Assembly: GCA_034509925.1 (NCBI GenBank)
Contig: CM067529.1
Location: 2,890,501 to 2,954,500, forward strand
Reading direction: 5' to 3'
DNA length: 64,000 nt
Origin: Hirudinaria manillensis
Taxonomy: Eukaryota; Annelida; Clitellata; Hirudinida; Hirudinidae
Shown piece after piece: positions 22,663 through 50,512 of the stretch. The first letter of the stretch is position 1; every line of letters begins with the position of its first letter. The translations under genes were made by a program, and so were the position numbers. The notes below the pieces were generated by a model, which was given only the letters and a program-made list of their open reading frames with translations, had not been told where the DNA came from and ran no database searches.

Positions 22663-25215
22663 ATGGTAGTTATGCTTTGAAACCGACTTTTGCATTTGTA
22701 TTTTATTATATTTTTAATTAATTTTCTAGTCAGGTAAAAAACCCAAAAAGAAATCTGGCAAGAACAAAGTGTTCTCTATTATAGATGGGATATCTACAGA
22801 GGACATGTCGAAGGAGCAAGTGTGTTATAAATTATAATTAAATGAATTTCAGTTAAAATTTAATTTTTAAAATCATTTAATGCAGCTGGAAGAGCATGTC
22901 AGAAGGCTTTTGGAAGAGCTCGATAAAGAACGCAAAGAGAGAAATTATTTCCAATTGGAAAGGGATCAGGTCAACGCTTATTATGAAATCACCAAGACAC
23001 AGTTGGAGCAGAAGAATTCAGAATTGCGCAACAAGGAGCGAGAACTGGAAGAGAGCATAGAGAAGCATGACACAGAATTAAAGGCAATTTAATTTGATCT
23101 TCTTTGTAAGTCAGAAAAAAAGTTTTTACAACTTATTCAATCCAGGTTTATAAGCAAAAAGTGAAACACCTCCTCTATGAGCACCAGAACAACATGTCTG
23201 AGTTGAAGGCAAAGAACATGGTATCCCTGAAGCTTGCCTCAGATGAACACAATGATAATGAGAAGGAGTTGTGGAAGCAAAAACAATCTCTGCTGGTGGT
23301 AAACAATGAAAGGCAGATGCAACATGAGATGGCCATGAAACAATTGGAATTAGTAAGAACATCGATTTAAATTTATTTAAAAATAATGGTATTATTAGTA
23401 TTATAGTAAGAGTAGTAAAAATGAAAAGTAGTGTAAAAATAAAATAAAAAAAGTAAATTTAAACCCAAAAAAACATTTATAAAATAAAATAAAAATAAAA
23501 TTTAAAATCAAATTAATTTAAATCTACCAGAATACAATTTGACTGCATTGAAGCTAAAAGACGTTAAAACATTGAACTTACAAAACTTACAGAAACACGA
23601 TGAACTCATGACCAGCCTCCGGTCCCAGTACCAGCAGGAAGTGGTGGACCTTGAAAGAAAGTTTGAGTCAAAGATGAAGTCCCTCAGGGAAGAATTGGAC
23701 TTGAAGAGGAAGACCGAAGTCCATGCCGTTGAGGAAAGGAAAAACTTGCAGGTGGACGGTCTCATCAAGAACCACGAGAAGGCTTTTAGTGACATGAAGA
23801 ACTATTACAATGACATCACCATCAACAACCTTGCTCTCATAAACACTCTCAAGGTAAACATTTACCCTCAATTTGTTTCTTTTTAATATTTAAAATTATT
23901 TTTTTCGTTTTAATTGTCACTTAATTTATTGCAATTAATAACAATTTCATGATAAATAGTTGATAAATGGTAATTTAATAAACACTTTTTAAGGATGAAA
24001 TCGAAGAATTGAAAAAGAAGGAAGGAAGGTCGGAGGAGGAGAAGAAGAAGTTGACGTCGGAGAACAAAAGACTCGTTGAACCGCTCAGGAAGGCCACGGA
24101 AGACGTGAAGGAACTGAAAAGGAAGTTGAACAACTACGAGAAAGACAAAGTGTCGCTGATGGTGAGTTGGTGTTGTTGTGGTGTTGTGAAAGTTTTGAAT
24201 GTTGTTGTAAGGGGTAAATCTAGGGTTAGTAACAAAAGTTGCTGACAGTTGGCCAATGTTCATTAATATTATATAATATAATAAATAAACAAATAAATAG
24301 ATAAATAAATTTTCTAAGCTATAAATAAAGCAAAAATAATTTTAAATTTAAAAAAAAAAGTTTAAAAATTATTGCAGAACACGATGACAAGGTTGAAGAA
24401 GACTGAAGAAAATCTGAAAAAGACTGAGTTCAAGTTTGAGGTGTTGAGACAAAAATGTGAAAAGGTGAAACATTTTGTATCTGCTTTGTATTTGGTTTGC
24501 ATTTTCATTTAGTTAGGAATCTAAATAAATTATTGGAACTCCATTACAATTGCATGGAATTAAACAAGAAATTGAATTTTAACATTTAACATCATATTTA
24601 TAATAAAATAATTTAAATTTTTACTTCCAGATTGAGCTGGAAAGAGACGAATTGTTGCAGAAGTTTGAGCAGGCCATTTGGACAGTTCAGCAAAAGACGA
24701 ACCTCAAGAACGTCCTCCTGGAAAAGAAGTTGGAAGCGATCAACGAGTCCCTGGAAAAGAAGGAAATCCAGTTGAACGAAGTCCTTTCCGCTTCCAGCAT
24801 CGACCCGACAGCCATCGGAGCGGTCACCAAAAAGCTTGACGTAAAATTTTTCGGCTTGCATTCATAAATTATTCCAATTATTTTAATTAATCAAAATGAC
24901 TCATTTATTGATGTTTCAATCTCAGGATCTTTTAAGTTCAAAGAACAAAACCATTAAATTGCTTGAATTTGAACTTGCAAAAGCATGCAAGGTAGGATAA
25001 AGTATTGTTTTCGATCATCAAATTTAATGTTGATGTTGTCATCGAGTCCCGATTGCTTTCCTCAGGCTCATGACGACGTCTTGAAAGTCTACTCCTCCAA
25101 ACTTCAGCAGTTTGGAATCCCTGTCGAAGAATTGGGCTTTGAACCGATGCAGTCGAACATTCTGATCAAACAAACCATCGGGAAGGGACCGGCAGGATTG
25201 GTTTCGGCTTCGTAG
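22663..25215 (+). CDS. DRC4: DRC4/GAS8, nexin-dynein regulatory complex subunit 4
   Basis: Ten exons: 22663-22665, 22730-22819, 22886-23083, 23146-23352, 23593-23853, 23994-24161, 24378-24464, 24631-24840, 24926-24991, 25066-25215. The total is 479 residues, against 478 in human GAS8. DRC4 is a coiled-coil scaffold of the nexin link that ties outer-doublet microtubules in motile cilia and regulates dynein. Near-identical family blocks are [82 protein letters not shown] and GPAGL at the C-terminus. Almost the whole protein is heptad-rich coiled coil. Exon 1 contributes only the ATG, and the following [11 protein letters not shown] matches the family's basic N-terminus. Intron 3 uses a GC donor. 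AATAAA lies at 25458-25463. Confidence 0.95.
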
Positions 25216-25491
25216 AGGAAAATGTTTCGGAAAATCTAAATGTTTTATTTTTTATGGAAAATTCCAGGATATTTTGAAACAAGAACTAAATGACCTTTAT
25301 ATTCCTCTGCTTTTGATTGTTTCTCAAACAACACGTGATGCAGTAATACTGCTTTACCATATTCAGTAGTGTTTTTCACCAACATGAACATCAAAATCAT
25401 TCCTTTATATATACATTTCTATGTATATTCATATCTATTTTATTGAAAGAACTCACAAATAAAAACAACAACAACAACAACAACAAACTCC
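25216..25491. terminator. Overlapping 3' ends of DRC4 and RECQL4
   Basis: The two stop codons are 276 bases apart. The plus-strand AATAAA (25458-25463) lies beyond the minus-strand AATAAA (25439-25444), so the predicted transcripts overlap tail to tail by a few tens of bases. A CAA microsatellite (25465-25486) lies just inside the RECQL4 3' end. Confidence 0.65.
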
Positions 25492-33435
<7,944 letters not shown>

Positions 33436-33993
33436 GAGATTTTTAGTAATTATTCACGCACGAAATTATTTTAGAACTGAATTTGGCTCCAATCGAAACA
33501 TAAACAAAGATATGGAATATTTTGTAAATTTATGAAATTTTATCTTCTCTTTACTCATTCAATATTTACTTTTGACGCGGTATTCCTTACCTCTTTTAAT
33601 TTAAAATAAAAATCACTGCTGACTTAAATTTAAGTTTTGGGAGTACTATCACCACAAATGTTACTATGTATCGTAATGCGCGACCCTCTCCGGAACACTC
33701 AGTAAATGTAAATTCCAATTTTATATAAACTAAATAGTTAAAAATAGTTACAAGACGCTTTGTTGATAAATTAATTTGGGCATACGAAGGGATCCAGCCG
33801 CCAAATTGTAGAGTTCAGACGCGTCGCCAAAAAAAATCGCTCAGACCACAGAACAACACAAAATGATTAGTTGACAGAATAAGGTTGAAGACATTCAAAC
33901 TATCCTGTAATTCCTAAAATGTCAAGTCATTTCAACAGTTTTATTCAAGTTATTCAAGTTGTTTGTTTCTCAGAAACTGCAAAGTAAGTCTGT
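33436..33993. other. Intergenic between RECQL4 and the alpha-glucosidase
   Basis: Both flanking genes are on the minus strand. The segment holds the RECQL4 promoter and 5' UTR plus the alpha-glucosidase 3' UTR, whose minus-strand AATAAA lies at 33940-33945, about 50 bases after the stop. A GC-richer, CpG-containing patch around 33780-33840 is a plausible RECQL4 promoter core. No coding signal seen. Confidence 0.6.
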
Positions 33994-41429
<7,436 letters not shown>

Positions 41430-42872
41430 ATTTGCCCTTAAAGCAACCTGCAAAACTGTTGCACTTATTGTTATATTGCAGTAATTACGAGCTATTAAAT
41501 TACTCTGCGCAGCGCCAAGGTTCGACAGAAATATAAGACTGTTCAAACACTGTGAAAAAAATCAATTTTTAAATCAAAGTTCGGCGGCCCAGCCTCCTTT
41601 CCTCAAATGGTCTAAAGTATAGTAATAATTAATAACCATCTAACGCTGACAGTTTTTCTTACATAATCACTAGTGACATGAGAAAAACTAGCCCTTTGAA
41701 AATGTTACAAATGTCAAAGTCGGCGTTCTAAGGGCGTAATTATGTTGTAGTTTCACTTTAATCGACTAGCTTTTTTCTGAGCTAATCTTTAATTCACATT
41801 AATAATAAAAAGTGATTATAAGTACTTATGAGATCAATCGGACTTGCCACTGTTGCCTTTTGCAGACATACTTGTTAGGGACCGCAAAGTAGGAAAGGAT
41901 TAAAACGTTTGTGGCAACACTTGACGTGGCCAGGAAACTGACTCCCCTCTCCATATCATATGTTTTGGGTGGGAATTTAAAAACATGACATCATCTGACC
42001 TGGTCTAGATATAGCTTTGATGAAGCCCTAATTAGGTTTTGATTGCCCTTACACGTTCAAAATGTTCAAATGTTTCTAGTTCAAAATGTAATATATCATT
42101 GTTTTTTGTGTAAAATATTTAACGCGTTTATTGCCAAAGGTAACGAATTTAGTCTCAGAAAAATCTGAATCAATAAATTGTTGTTTAATAATTGTTTAAT
42201 GGCGGCTCATAAGAAAAATAAGTTGTTTCAAATTCTTGTTTCTTGTATTTCTTGGTTCTGGGATCTCTAAGATGCAGCTTGTTCGTCTTTTATCCTGCTT
42301 AAACCTGGAATGGACTGGACGCCAATATTTCGGAAGCGTTTTGGTTAGATATGGGTTTGTAGCTAATTGAGATTAGCGCCATTAGCTAGTTTGATAATTA
42401 TCACTGATGATACTAAAATCAATGTTTGCACATGCTTCCTCCTTTCAGCCTTCTTTACTATGAGTGATAGATTAAAAATGTCCCCTATAACAGCGCACAA
42501 CACTTTTCTACCACACACACTGGTCTTTTAATTACCATATTTGTGGCAAAGTTCAATTAAATTCAATAAATATAGAATATTAAGCTCCATTTAGCTATTA
42601 TTCGATTGAAAAATAATGCATATATAATAAAGACTGAAAGAAAAATAACCTCAAAGCGATTTTTAAATCACGATTAAATTTGAATTTCAAGAGTTTTAAT
42701 TAAATGCAAATATTTTAATGCAAAATTCGTTGAAATTAATATTGAAGTGTTGCTATTTTAATTTCGACGAAACCTGGCATACTAATCGCAGTCTACTTTT
42801 AAAAGCGAAGTTTGTCACCATAACGAGGCTGTGTATGTGTTGAAGTGCAGGTGGCGATTCTGGATATTGGAA
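41430..42872. other. Divergent intergenic between alpha-glucosidase and SWEET
   Basis: About 1.4 kb lie between the two divergent starts. The glucosidase 5' UTR probably contains an acceptor at 41448 (TTTTGCAG before the exon), so a non-coding upstream exon is likely. A similar acceptor-like site lies before the SWEET start (42850). No simple repeat, open frame or other gene is evident. Confidence 0.55.
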
Positions 42873-44314
42873 ATGGAGAACGTCGAAATACTGCAATACA
42901 CGACATTAACTTTGACGTTTTTGCTGCATTTGTCCGGCCTGTTAGTTTTTAAAGTTTTTTTTCTTTTAATTATGGGATAAATTATTTGCCATTACTTTGC
43001 ATTTTGTGATTTCAATGTCACAAGCTAAACTTCCTTAGAAGCCATTAATTTAAAATATATTTTCTAAATGATTTTAGATACCAAAAAATTAAAGATGTAA
43101 TTATTCTTTAAGAGTAATTATAAATCTTCTAAAAGTAGATTAATAGTATTGCCTCCCAATTATCTCCTCCTGTTTTTATTGTTTGTGTTTTTTTTAAATG
43201 AGCCTGTTTTTTCAATTTCAATTCTTGAGTGACATTTTGCAGGCCACCATGTCTGAAAATGTGGAAAACAAGGTCAACATCCAATGTTCCATTCTATGTC
43301 TTCATTTTGTCAGCCCTGAAGTAAACGTTTAAAGCTAATTCTTGATCATTGATTACTACATAACCGTGATTTAATTAGTTGCAGTGCCATGATATATTAT
43401 AGTATGCTGATCGAGCAAGATTCCCTATTTTATTTGAATCTTGCTGGTTTCACGTTGTATGCATTCTACATCGGCAGCTATGTTCTATGTACGAAAGATA
43501 AAGTAAGTTTGCTTTTAGAAAATACTAATCTTGTTCATATTTTTGCCTAATTATTTTTTTATGGTTGGTAAGATGGTTTTCATTTGCAGTTAGGTCACAT
43601 GTAGTAAAATATGTAATAAAGAGTTATTAGTTATTTAAAAGTTAATTTTTCTGTCATCAGTTGACTTCATTTTTAATTCTCTCATCAATCGGAGTGGGTC
43701 AATTGGGCCACTTTTACTGGGTCCACTACATTCTAGAAGAGCATTTCAAAGCCAACTCACTAGGGAAGCTGTTGCTGGCAGTGAATGTTCTGCTCGTTGC
43801 AACGTTGGCCTGGGAAGTGGTAAGTGGTGTCATTTATGGATAGCTGAGTTTGAGACGAGAGAACATTTGAACGTTCCAATTCAACTTTCAGATTCTAAAC
43901 TTGATTTATAAAGATGCTAAAGGCATGCCACTTGTCATGATATTTTCCAACCTTTTGTGCATGACTTCTTGGCTGCTCTATGGGCTATACCTGAATGATT
44001 TCTACATTTATGTGAGTTTTTTTTTTATATCTAAACTTTCCTAGGCATTGCTGTGTTTGTGTTTATCAAATAAGTTTTTATTTTAATCTGATAAAGATTT
44101 AAAGATATTGATTAATAATATTATATTCATGTCCTTTTGCATATCTAGATTGCATATATCATGATAGATATAGATATCTAGATATGAAATGACATCGATG
44201 AAAATGCCTTTTGTTTTCCAGTTTCCAAATGTTCCCGGTGTCTTGGTGATGATCATAAAGTTGATTCTTACATACTTCTTCTGCAGTAATGGAGAAGGAG
44301 AAAAGTGTTCTTAA
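42873..44314 (+). CDS. SLC50A1: SWEET sugar transporter (SLC50A1 family)
   Basis: Six exons: 42873-42940, 43243-43320, 43385-43502, 43661-43819, 43892-44011, 44222-44314. They give 211 residues (human SWEET1 has 221). SWEETs are seven-helix facilitators that move glucose or other sugars down a gradient across plasma or Golgi membranes. They are built of two three-helix MtN3/saliva repeats joined by a linker helix. The first repeat shows LPPCLKMWKTRSTSNVPF and NLAGFTLYAFYIG, including the conserved Asn of helix 3. The second shows KDAKGMPLVMIFSNLLCM, SWLLYGLYLNDFYIY and FPNVPGVLVMIIKLIL, with the matching Asn of helix 7. All junctions are GT-AG and in phase. The short, Cys-ending tail is EGEKCS. 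Confidence 0.93.
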
Positions 44315-45559
44315 GAACCTGAACTTTATCCTGTATTTAAGTCTACGTTGATGAATTCCCGTGCGTCTTTGTGCGTATGCGATATTAAGAATTTTCGATC
44401 CGTTTATTGATAGATATAAGCCATTTGCTCACTTGAACGTTTGTCCATTCGTCTGGAACTTCCGAGCCATTTATTAGATTTTCTGATTGAATTTTAAGCG
44501 CCATCCATGTAGCTTATTTTTCATCTTTTTTTGCGCATATTCAAGTCAGACTCTAACAACAACTTCGTAGTTTGTTTACAAATAGTTCGTCGCCAAATAA
44601 GGACGTTCATTTGAGTCGGTAATCGAAAGATTATCTACGATTTTAAGGACCCAATTGATGGCCTCCACTTTTGAGATTCAAAGTGCGACTTGCCAACCTT
44701 AGACTCCCCCAACGAATTAGAAATCGTTAACAAAATGAGGGCCAGAGTAAAAAAAAAGAAATTATCTTTTTGTGACCGCGAGTTCGCATTTGTACGCGGT
44801 GTTAGGGGTTTTTCCAATGTAGGTAAATAAATTCGTCACTTTTGAAGATACCGCTTTTGGAGCGATCGATTTTTGGCAGGCACAGATGGTGTTTACAATC
44901 GCCTTTTGTCGTGATTTTGAAATTAATTTGTCTTAATTTATTGCTGCAGAATTACTAGAGCTTCTAAAGAACAGATGAATTAAAACATCATGAACTTGTT
45001 GAAACAGAGCCCTTTATTGATTAATCAATGAGTCCTAATTTGGTGGCAGAGGTAGCTTTGAGTCAATAACCAATTTCGATCCCTCAAAATGCCCCAGATA
45101 CGTCTTCTGTGAAATATTTGCAAACATCGTTGATGAAAGTAGAGCAAGAGTTTGATAAAATCTAATAAAAAATTAATAGAACTAATCAAATTAGAATGTT
45201 AAACTTTGGAAGAATTAAGACAACAAAAATTCCGGAGAGACCATTTCCAAAGTTATGTAAAAGTTTAAATATAATTTAGTAAAATGGTCCATATCGTCAT
45301 CATCATCACGAGGAAAGTTATCGATCGAAATCAAAGTTATGAGTTCACTTTGTTTTTAGAACCCCTATTGATCAGTTAGACATTTTAAAATGTCTTTTTT
45401 CACCTTCGCGTTTGATTGCTGACAGTGAGAATATTGAAGCATATTGTACAACATTTTTGGTAAAGTTCTGAGCCTGGCTTTCAAGGTAACTGATAACTTT
45501 CAATTGAACGTGTTAATTTTAGACATGTGCATTATTAAGAATTAATTTTCATTCATTAG
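44315..45559. other. Intergenic after SWEET
   Basis: SWEET 3' UTR and the upstream region of the small gene at 45560. An AATAAA lies at 44826-44831. A donor-like site at 45486 (CAAG then GTAACT) could end a non-coding first exon of the next gene. No long frame with family similarity. Confidence 0.5.
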
Positions 45560-45961
45560 ATGCGCAAAATCATGGGTATAATTATGATCTCAGTCTCCAT
45601 AATTATCTTTGTGGTGTTGGTCATTGTCATCAGCGAAGGATATTATTCGGAGGTAGGACTATCTTTAGCGTACATGTACTTTATTGTATTGATAAGCTCA
45701 TCACGTACAACTTGTATTTGATCGTGAATAGAATGAAAAGACAACAGACTCCATGTACACTCCAGATTCCAGCAATGACGATGGATTCACAACGCCAGAA
45801 GACGCTGGTTCAGAGAAGATGCCACTGTCCCAGGTGACTCTAGCTTACTTCAAAATGAGTTTGAGAAAAGTTTTATTTATTTATTTTTTTTTTAAATTCA
45901 TTCAAATAACGTTCAGGGCCCCTCCTCTTTCGAAAACGTTTCAGTTGAACGGACTGTGTAA
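45560..45961 (+). CDS. Candidate 79-residue single-pass membrane protein
   Basis: Three exons: 45560-45652, 45732-45833, 45917-45961. All junctions are GT-AG in phase 0, and an AATAAA follows at 46182-46187. The product starts MRKIMG, has one hydrophobic helix at about residues 6-24, and then a Ser/Thr/Asp/Glu-rich tail (TPDSSNDDGF, TTPEDAG) that ends in VERTV. The basic start suggests N-in, C-out by the positive-inside rule. A C-terminal -TV could resemble a PDZ ligand, though that would need a cytosolic tail. I do not recognise a family. The ATG sits immediately after an acceptor-like AG at 45558-45559, so an upstream exon, possibly coding, may exist. Support is splice and frame consistency only. 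Confidence 0.45.
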
Positions 45962-46905
45962 TCTGTATCGATTGTTTTGTTTTTTTTTGGAAATCATGGC
46001 AAATCTGTGAGTATTGAGGAAAGGGTAAGGTTATTATCATTTTCCAAATTTATAAATAATGTCCTATTTATCGGTTGCTTTAAATTTTCATTTTGTTTAT
46101 TTCAGTCTAGTGTTTAGCCCAAGAAGGCTCTTTGCATGACTTCAAACCTGTTCATATGGAATTTTTAATGGTTTTGATGTTAATAAATGTTGTCCTACCC
46201 TAGTAGTTCCTTGAAATTTCCTCGACTTCATCTGACAGAGCATGTTATTGCACAGTTGTTTGTTATAAACCAATGATAATTAATACTGGATTATTATAAA
46301 TCATTGATATTAATTAATAAATGGATTGGATCCACGAATCGCGAAGTGAAGCCAGCGACACCTGCGTTCGAGGCGTCTGAACCGCTAAAGATCTTTTCCT
46401 CATCAGGATTGCATCTTGGAGGTCTTTAATTAATCAGAACGACTGGGGAGTAGAATTTGTCCCGAGAGGTTGGTCGTAAATAACACCGCCTTCTTGAGGG
46501 CAGACTGCGATGTTAGCTGCTTCTTTGATAAAATGCATCGTCCTGACTCGTACTCTTGTAATCGTACTGTTGTAATCGTACTGTTGTAATTGTACTGTTG
46601 TAATCGTACTGTTGTAATTGTATTGTAATTGTACTGTAATTGTATTGTAATTGTATTGTAATTATTTTATAATTGTGCAAGCAATTACAATCTCGTCTGT
46701 GACCGCTCTGCTATACACCTCGAAAAGTACCGAGTCGTTGAGATTCTTGTTTTTTTTTTCTTATTTTTCTTGAATTTTTAATTTTTTTTGTTTCATCACA
46801 TCCCATCTGGTCACGTGGTCTCCGGTTGTTTGATGACGGAGGTGCAAATGGTTCTGTATTTTTTATGAGGGAATGTGGCGAAAGTGGATGGGTGGAATGA
46901 GTGAG

Positions 46906-47055
46906 GGAGAAAGAGAGAGAGTGAGGTTGGGTGGTTGAGGGGAGAGAGAGAGTGAGTGAGGTTGGGTGGTTGAGGGGAGAGAGAGAGAGAGAGTGAGGTT
47001 GGGTGGTTGAGGGGAGAGAGAGAGAGAGAGTGAGGTTGGGTGGTTGAGGGGAGAG
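46906..47055. repeat. GA-rich minisatellite, about 40-bp unit
   Basis: Four copies of a unit GTGAGGTTGGGTGGTTGAGG followed by a GA tract of varying length lie in tandem. Copies differ mainly in the number of GA dinucleotides. Confidence 0.9.
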
Positions 47056-47641
47056 CTTTAGGTCTCGCCGAGAGGACAGAGATTCGTTTCAAATATGTCC
47101 ACATGTCGGTTTTTGAGAGCCCGTCGTGAATAATTGATGCGGAAAATGAAGGGAAAAGTTGAAATAATTCTCGCATCTTTGCCTCCCTTGGTGCTTCTCA
47201 AATCCAGACTTAAAAACGCCCGAAAACAGCCTGGAAACTGGAAGGCCTGGGCCAACGTTCGGCTGATTAGGATTCCAATTCATCGGAAGATGTCGCTCTG
47301 AATTTCAGACGTGATTTCGGAAGCTGCAAGTCGAGCTTGAAGATGAAGATGGAGCTTGAAGCGATGGTGGTGATGACATTTTTGTGTGGAGACATTTGTT
47401 GATTGGTCTTCATTAGAACCTCATTGAACACTTGAACAGTTCATCAGACGCTCGCTCCTCTCACTCGTCAGAGCACGTCACGTGACACACGCCAAGACGG
47501 TAACCTTTTCCCCATCAAGGGAGATTTGGAAAGGTCAAAAAAAGAAAAGAAAAGACAACACAACAAAAAAATTAATTTTCCTGTTTTTTCGATAACGAAT
47601 TTTCAGATAGGAAAAATACCTTTCAAGAAGCATTTTCAAAG

Positions 47642-47787
<146 letters not shown>

Positions 47788-48724
47788 AAGACAGCATTAG
47801 ACGAAACAAAACCAGAAAAAGGAATTTTCGTCGTTGCAATAAAGCAGTAGTCAATTGCAACTTGATTTGTAGCTCGCTCAGTACATCGCCTCCCCATTGT
47901 ACGCCAAAAGCCTATTGTACTCGTCTCCCGAGTACGACAAAACACCTGTAATAACATTTCACCTGTTGGAAATTTCAAACTCAGAGAATCAATTTTGAAG
48001 AGGAAAAGTTGCACTTGGAAAGCTTAAACCAAACCGATGGCTCTTTGAAGTGGAAATAAATTTCTTTTTTTAAAATTCAAATTAAAGACGACCTCCTATA
48101 ACCACCACTAACACCACCACTAGCAATAACAACAACAACAACAACAACGACGACGACGACGACGACGATCTCAACATAAAAGTATTGGTTGATTGAGCAT
48201 AAATTTACGGTGATGATGATGTTGGTGGTGTTGCTGGTGATGATGATGATGTTGGTGTTTAGACTCGTCACTGAGTCTCTGTGATGGTACAACAACAACA
48301 ACAACAGCAACATTGGAACGTAGTCGACCGACGGAATATTTAAATTTCTGAATTATTAACATCATAATTATTTTATTATTAATTAAAACAATAAAATTAG
48401 TTTTGAAAAATCCTGGAGCTTATATTATATATTATAAAATAATTATTTTAACAATTTCTTCATAATTAATACATACTTTAAATTGTGTAATAAATTAGAT
48501 TGTAATTACTTAAAGTATTTTTTTAACTTGTCGAGTGGTCATCGGACGAGTTATTGCGGAGTTATTAAAAATTTATATTTTTTAAATATTCCTAAAACAA
48601 ATATTAAAGCTATTAAAAATTATTTTGACAAATGACGCAAAAAAAAAAATTTTGTTCTATATTTTCTTTCTGACAACAACTGAAACTTAAATTAATTTTT
48701 AAGCGGAAATTTTCTTTATGTTTA

Positions 48725-48755
<31 letters not shown>

Positions 48756-49908
48756 GAATTAGTCTTCTCTCATCCACTGAAGGATGGAAGGAAGGAAATT
48801 TCGGATGGTCTTTAAGATTTTAGCTTCAAAATAAATAATATATATAAATGAAAATAATAATAATAATAATAATTGATAAATTATCAAGTACATAAACAAA
48901 ATATATAAATTGGTATAACATAATATATCGTATATCATTTATTAAACATGAACAATTTTAAGAATAATTTATAAATTAAAAATTACAAAATAATTATAAA
49001 TTATAATCATAATTTTAATATCCTTAATAATTAAGCAGAGCTGATTTTCAGTCGGCCGGGAACGCATTAACTCGACCAAATGATTTATTAATCGACCTCC
49101 CAGTGTAAACTCCCGCCAGTTTGCTGTAAATGTTCTTGTCGTCTGCTCGTGGAAGCGGTCTAAGAATAGAATGGAAAGATCCTGCAGAGTTCATTCTGGA
49201 TTATTCCCCTGAGTGTCCAATGCTTCAAGCGGATGACGGAAACGAATTAATTTCATTTTATTTATTTATTTATTTATTTGTTTATTTATTCAAATTAAAT
49301 TAACTTTTCGAGGTTTTACTTATTAAATGTCCTAATAGAATTTGAAAAGATGACGGTTTTAAACGAGAGGTAGAATATGTTTTTGGTTGTTGACTTTAAA
49401 ATGTTTTGTTTACAAAATGTTGGTTTAAATTGTTTTTCTTAATATATTAACAAAAAAATAATTCAAACATTTTTAAGCATAAAATGCAATCTATGATGGA
49501 TTTATGACGAGGCATTGAGATCTGATAAATAAAATAATAAAAATAATAAAAATAAAAATAATAAAAAAAAACATTTTTTAAACATTTAGTGAGAACTGAA
49601 AATAGGTTTTAAAATGTATTAATAGCATTTTAAGACATTTATGTTCTTAAATGTTCTTAAATTTTGGTGAACATTAAGCCAAAAACAGAAGCATTTTGTC
49701 ATAAAATATCTGCCTCCTGGTGTCAGAGGAGATGATTTTTTAAAATGTTTTTGTTTAAAAATAAAAAAAAATTTATTCGCCATTAAGAATTTAAGTCACA
49801 ATGGAGGAATTAAATTATTAAACTATTAAATTAAATTTAAATTGAATTAAATAGTTGGCCAATTATAATTCCCTTTGCGGAATTAATGGAATTGAATGAA
49901 TTGATTGC

Positions 49909-49942
<34 letters not shown>

Positions 49943-50400
49943 TTCTTATTAAATAGTAAAATGTTGTGAATTGTAAATAAAAACATTTCTAGAAGTGAGA
50001 AGTCTTATTAGTTTAATTGATTAAATTGGAAATTATAATTTATTTAAAAACTCATATTTTGTCCTTCTCTAATTCGGCCACATCATTATCAATACCACCG
50101 TCATCATTTTCTTCATCATTATCATCACCCTCATCCATCACCATAACATAAACAGAATCATCTCAATCATCGTCGTCGTCATCATCAGCATTGCTCCTCT
50201 CAGAACTGGTGCTCGAAGCGTCAAGAAATTAAAAGCCTTTATATGGACGCGTAGACGTTTGATCAAATCTCTGGAGAGCAGTTTGAGAGTTAATATCCAT
50301 TCCAATTTTTCAAGATATTATTAAACCGGATTTTTACTGCAAAAATAAGAAAATAAAAAAAATAATATCAACACTCGTAATTCCTGGTGACTCGTAATAT

Positions 50401-50423
50401 CAATCAGTCAACAAATCAATCGG

Positions 50424-50462
<39 letters not shown>

Positions 50463-50479
50463 GTCAACAAATCAATCGG

Positions 50480-50510
<31 letters not shown>

Positions 50511-50512
50511 AT
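50401..50512. repeat. CAAT tetramer array with a duplicated 55-bp block
   Basis: The block CAGTCAACAAATCAATCGGT plus a CAAT run occurs twice in tandem. Confidence 0.85.

Noticed and set aside
23506-23592. Open frame continuing upstream of DRC4 exon 5
   Set aside because: Including it adds residues absent from the family and has no in-phase acceptor. The acceptor TTACAG at 23592 joins the LEL end of exon 4 directly to KHDEL, as in GAS8.
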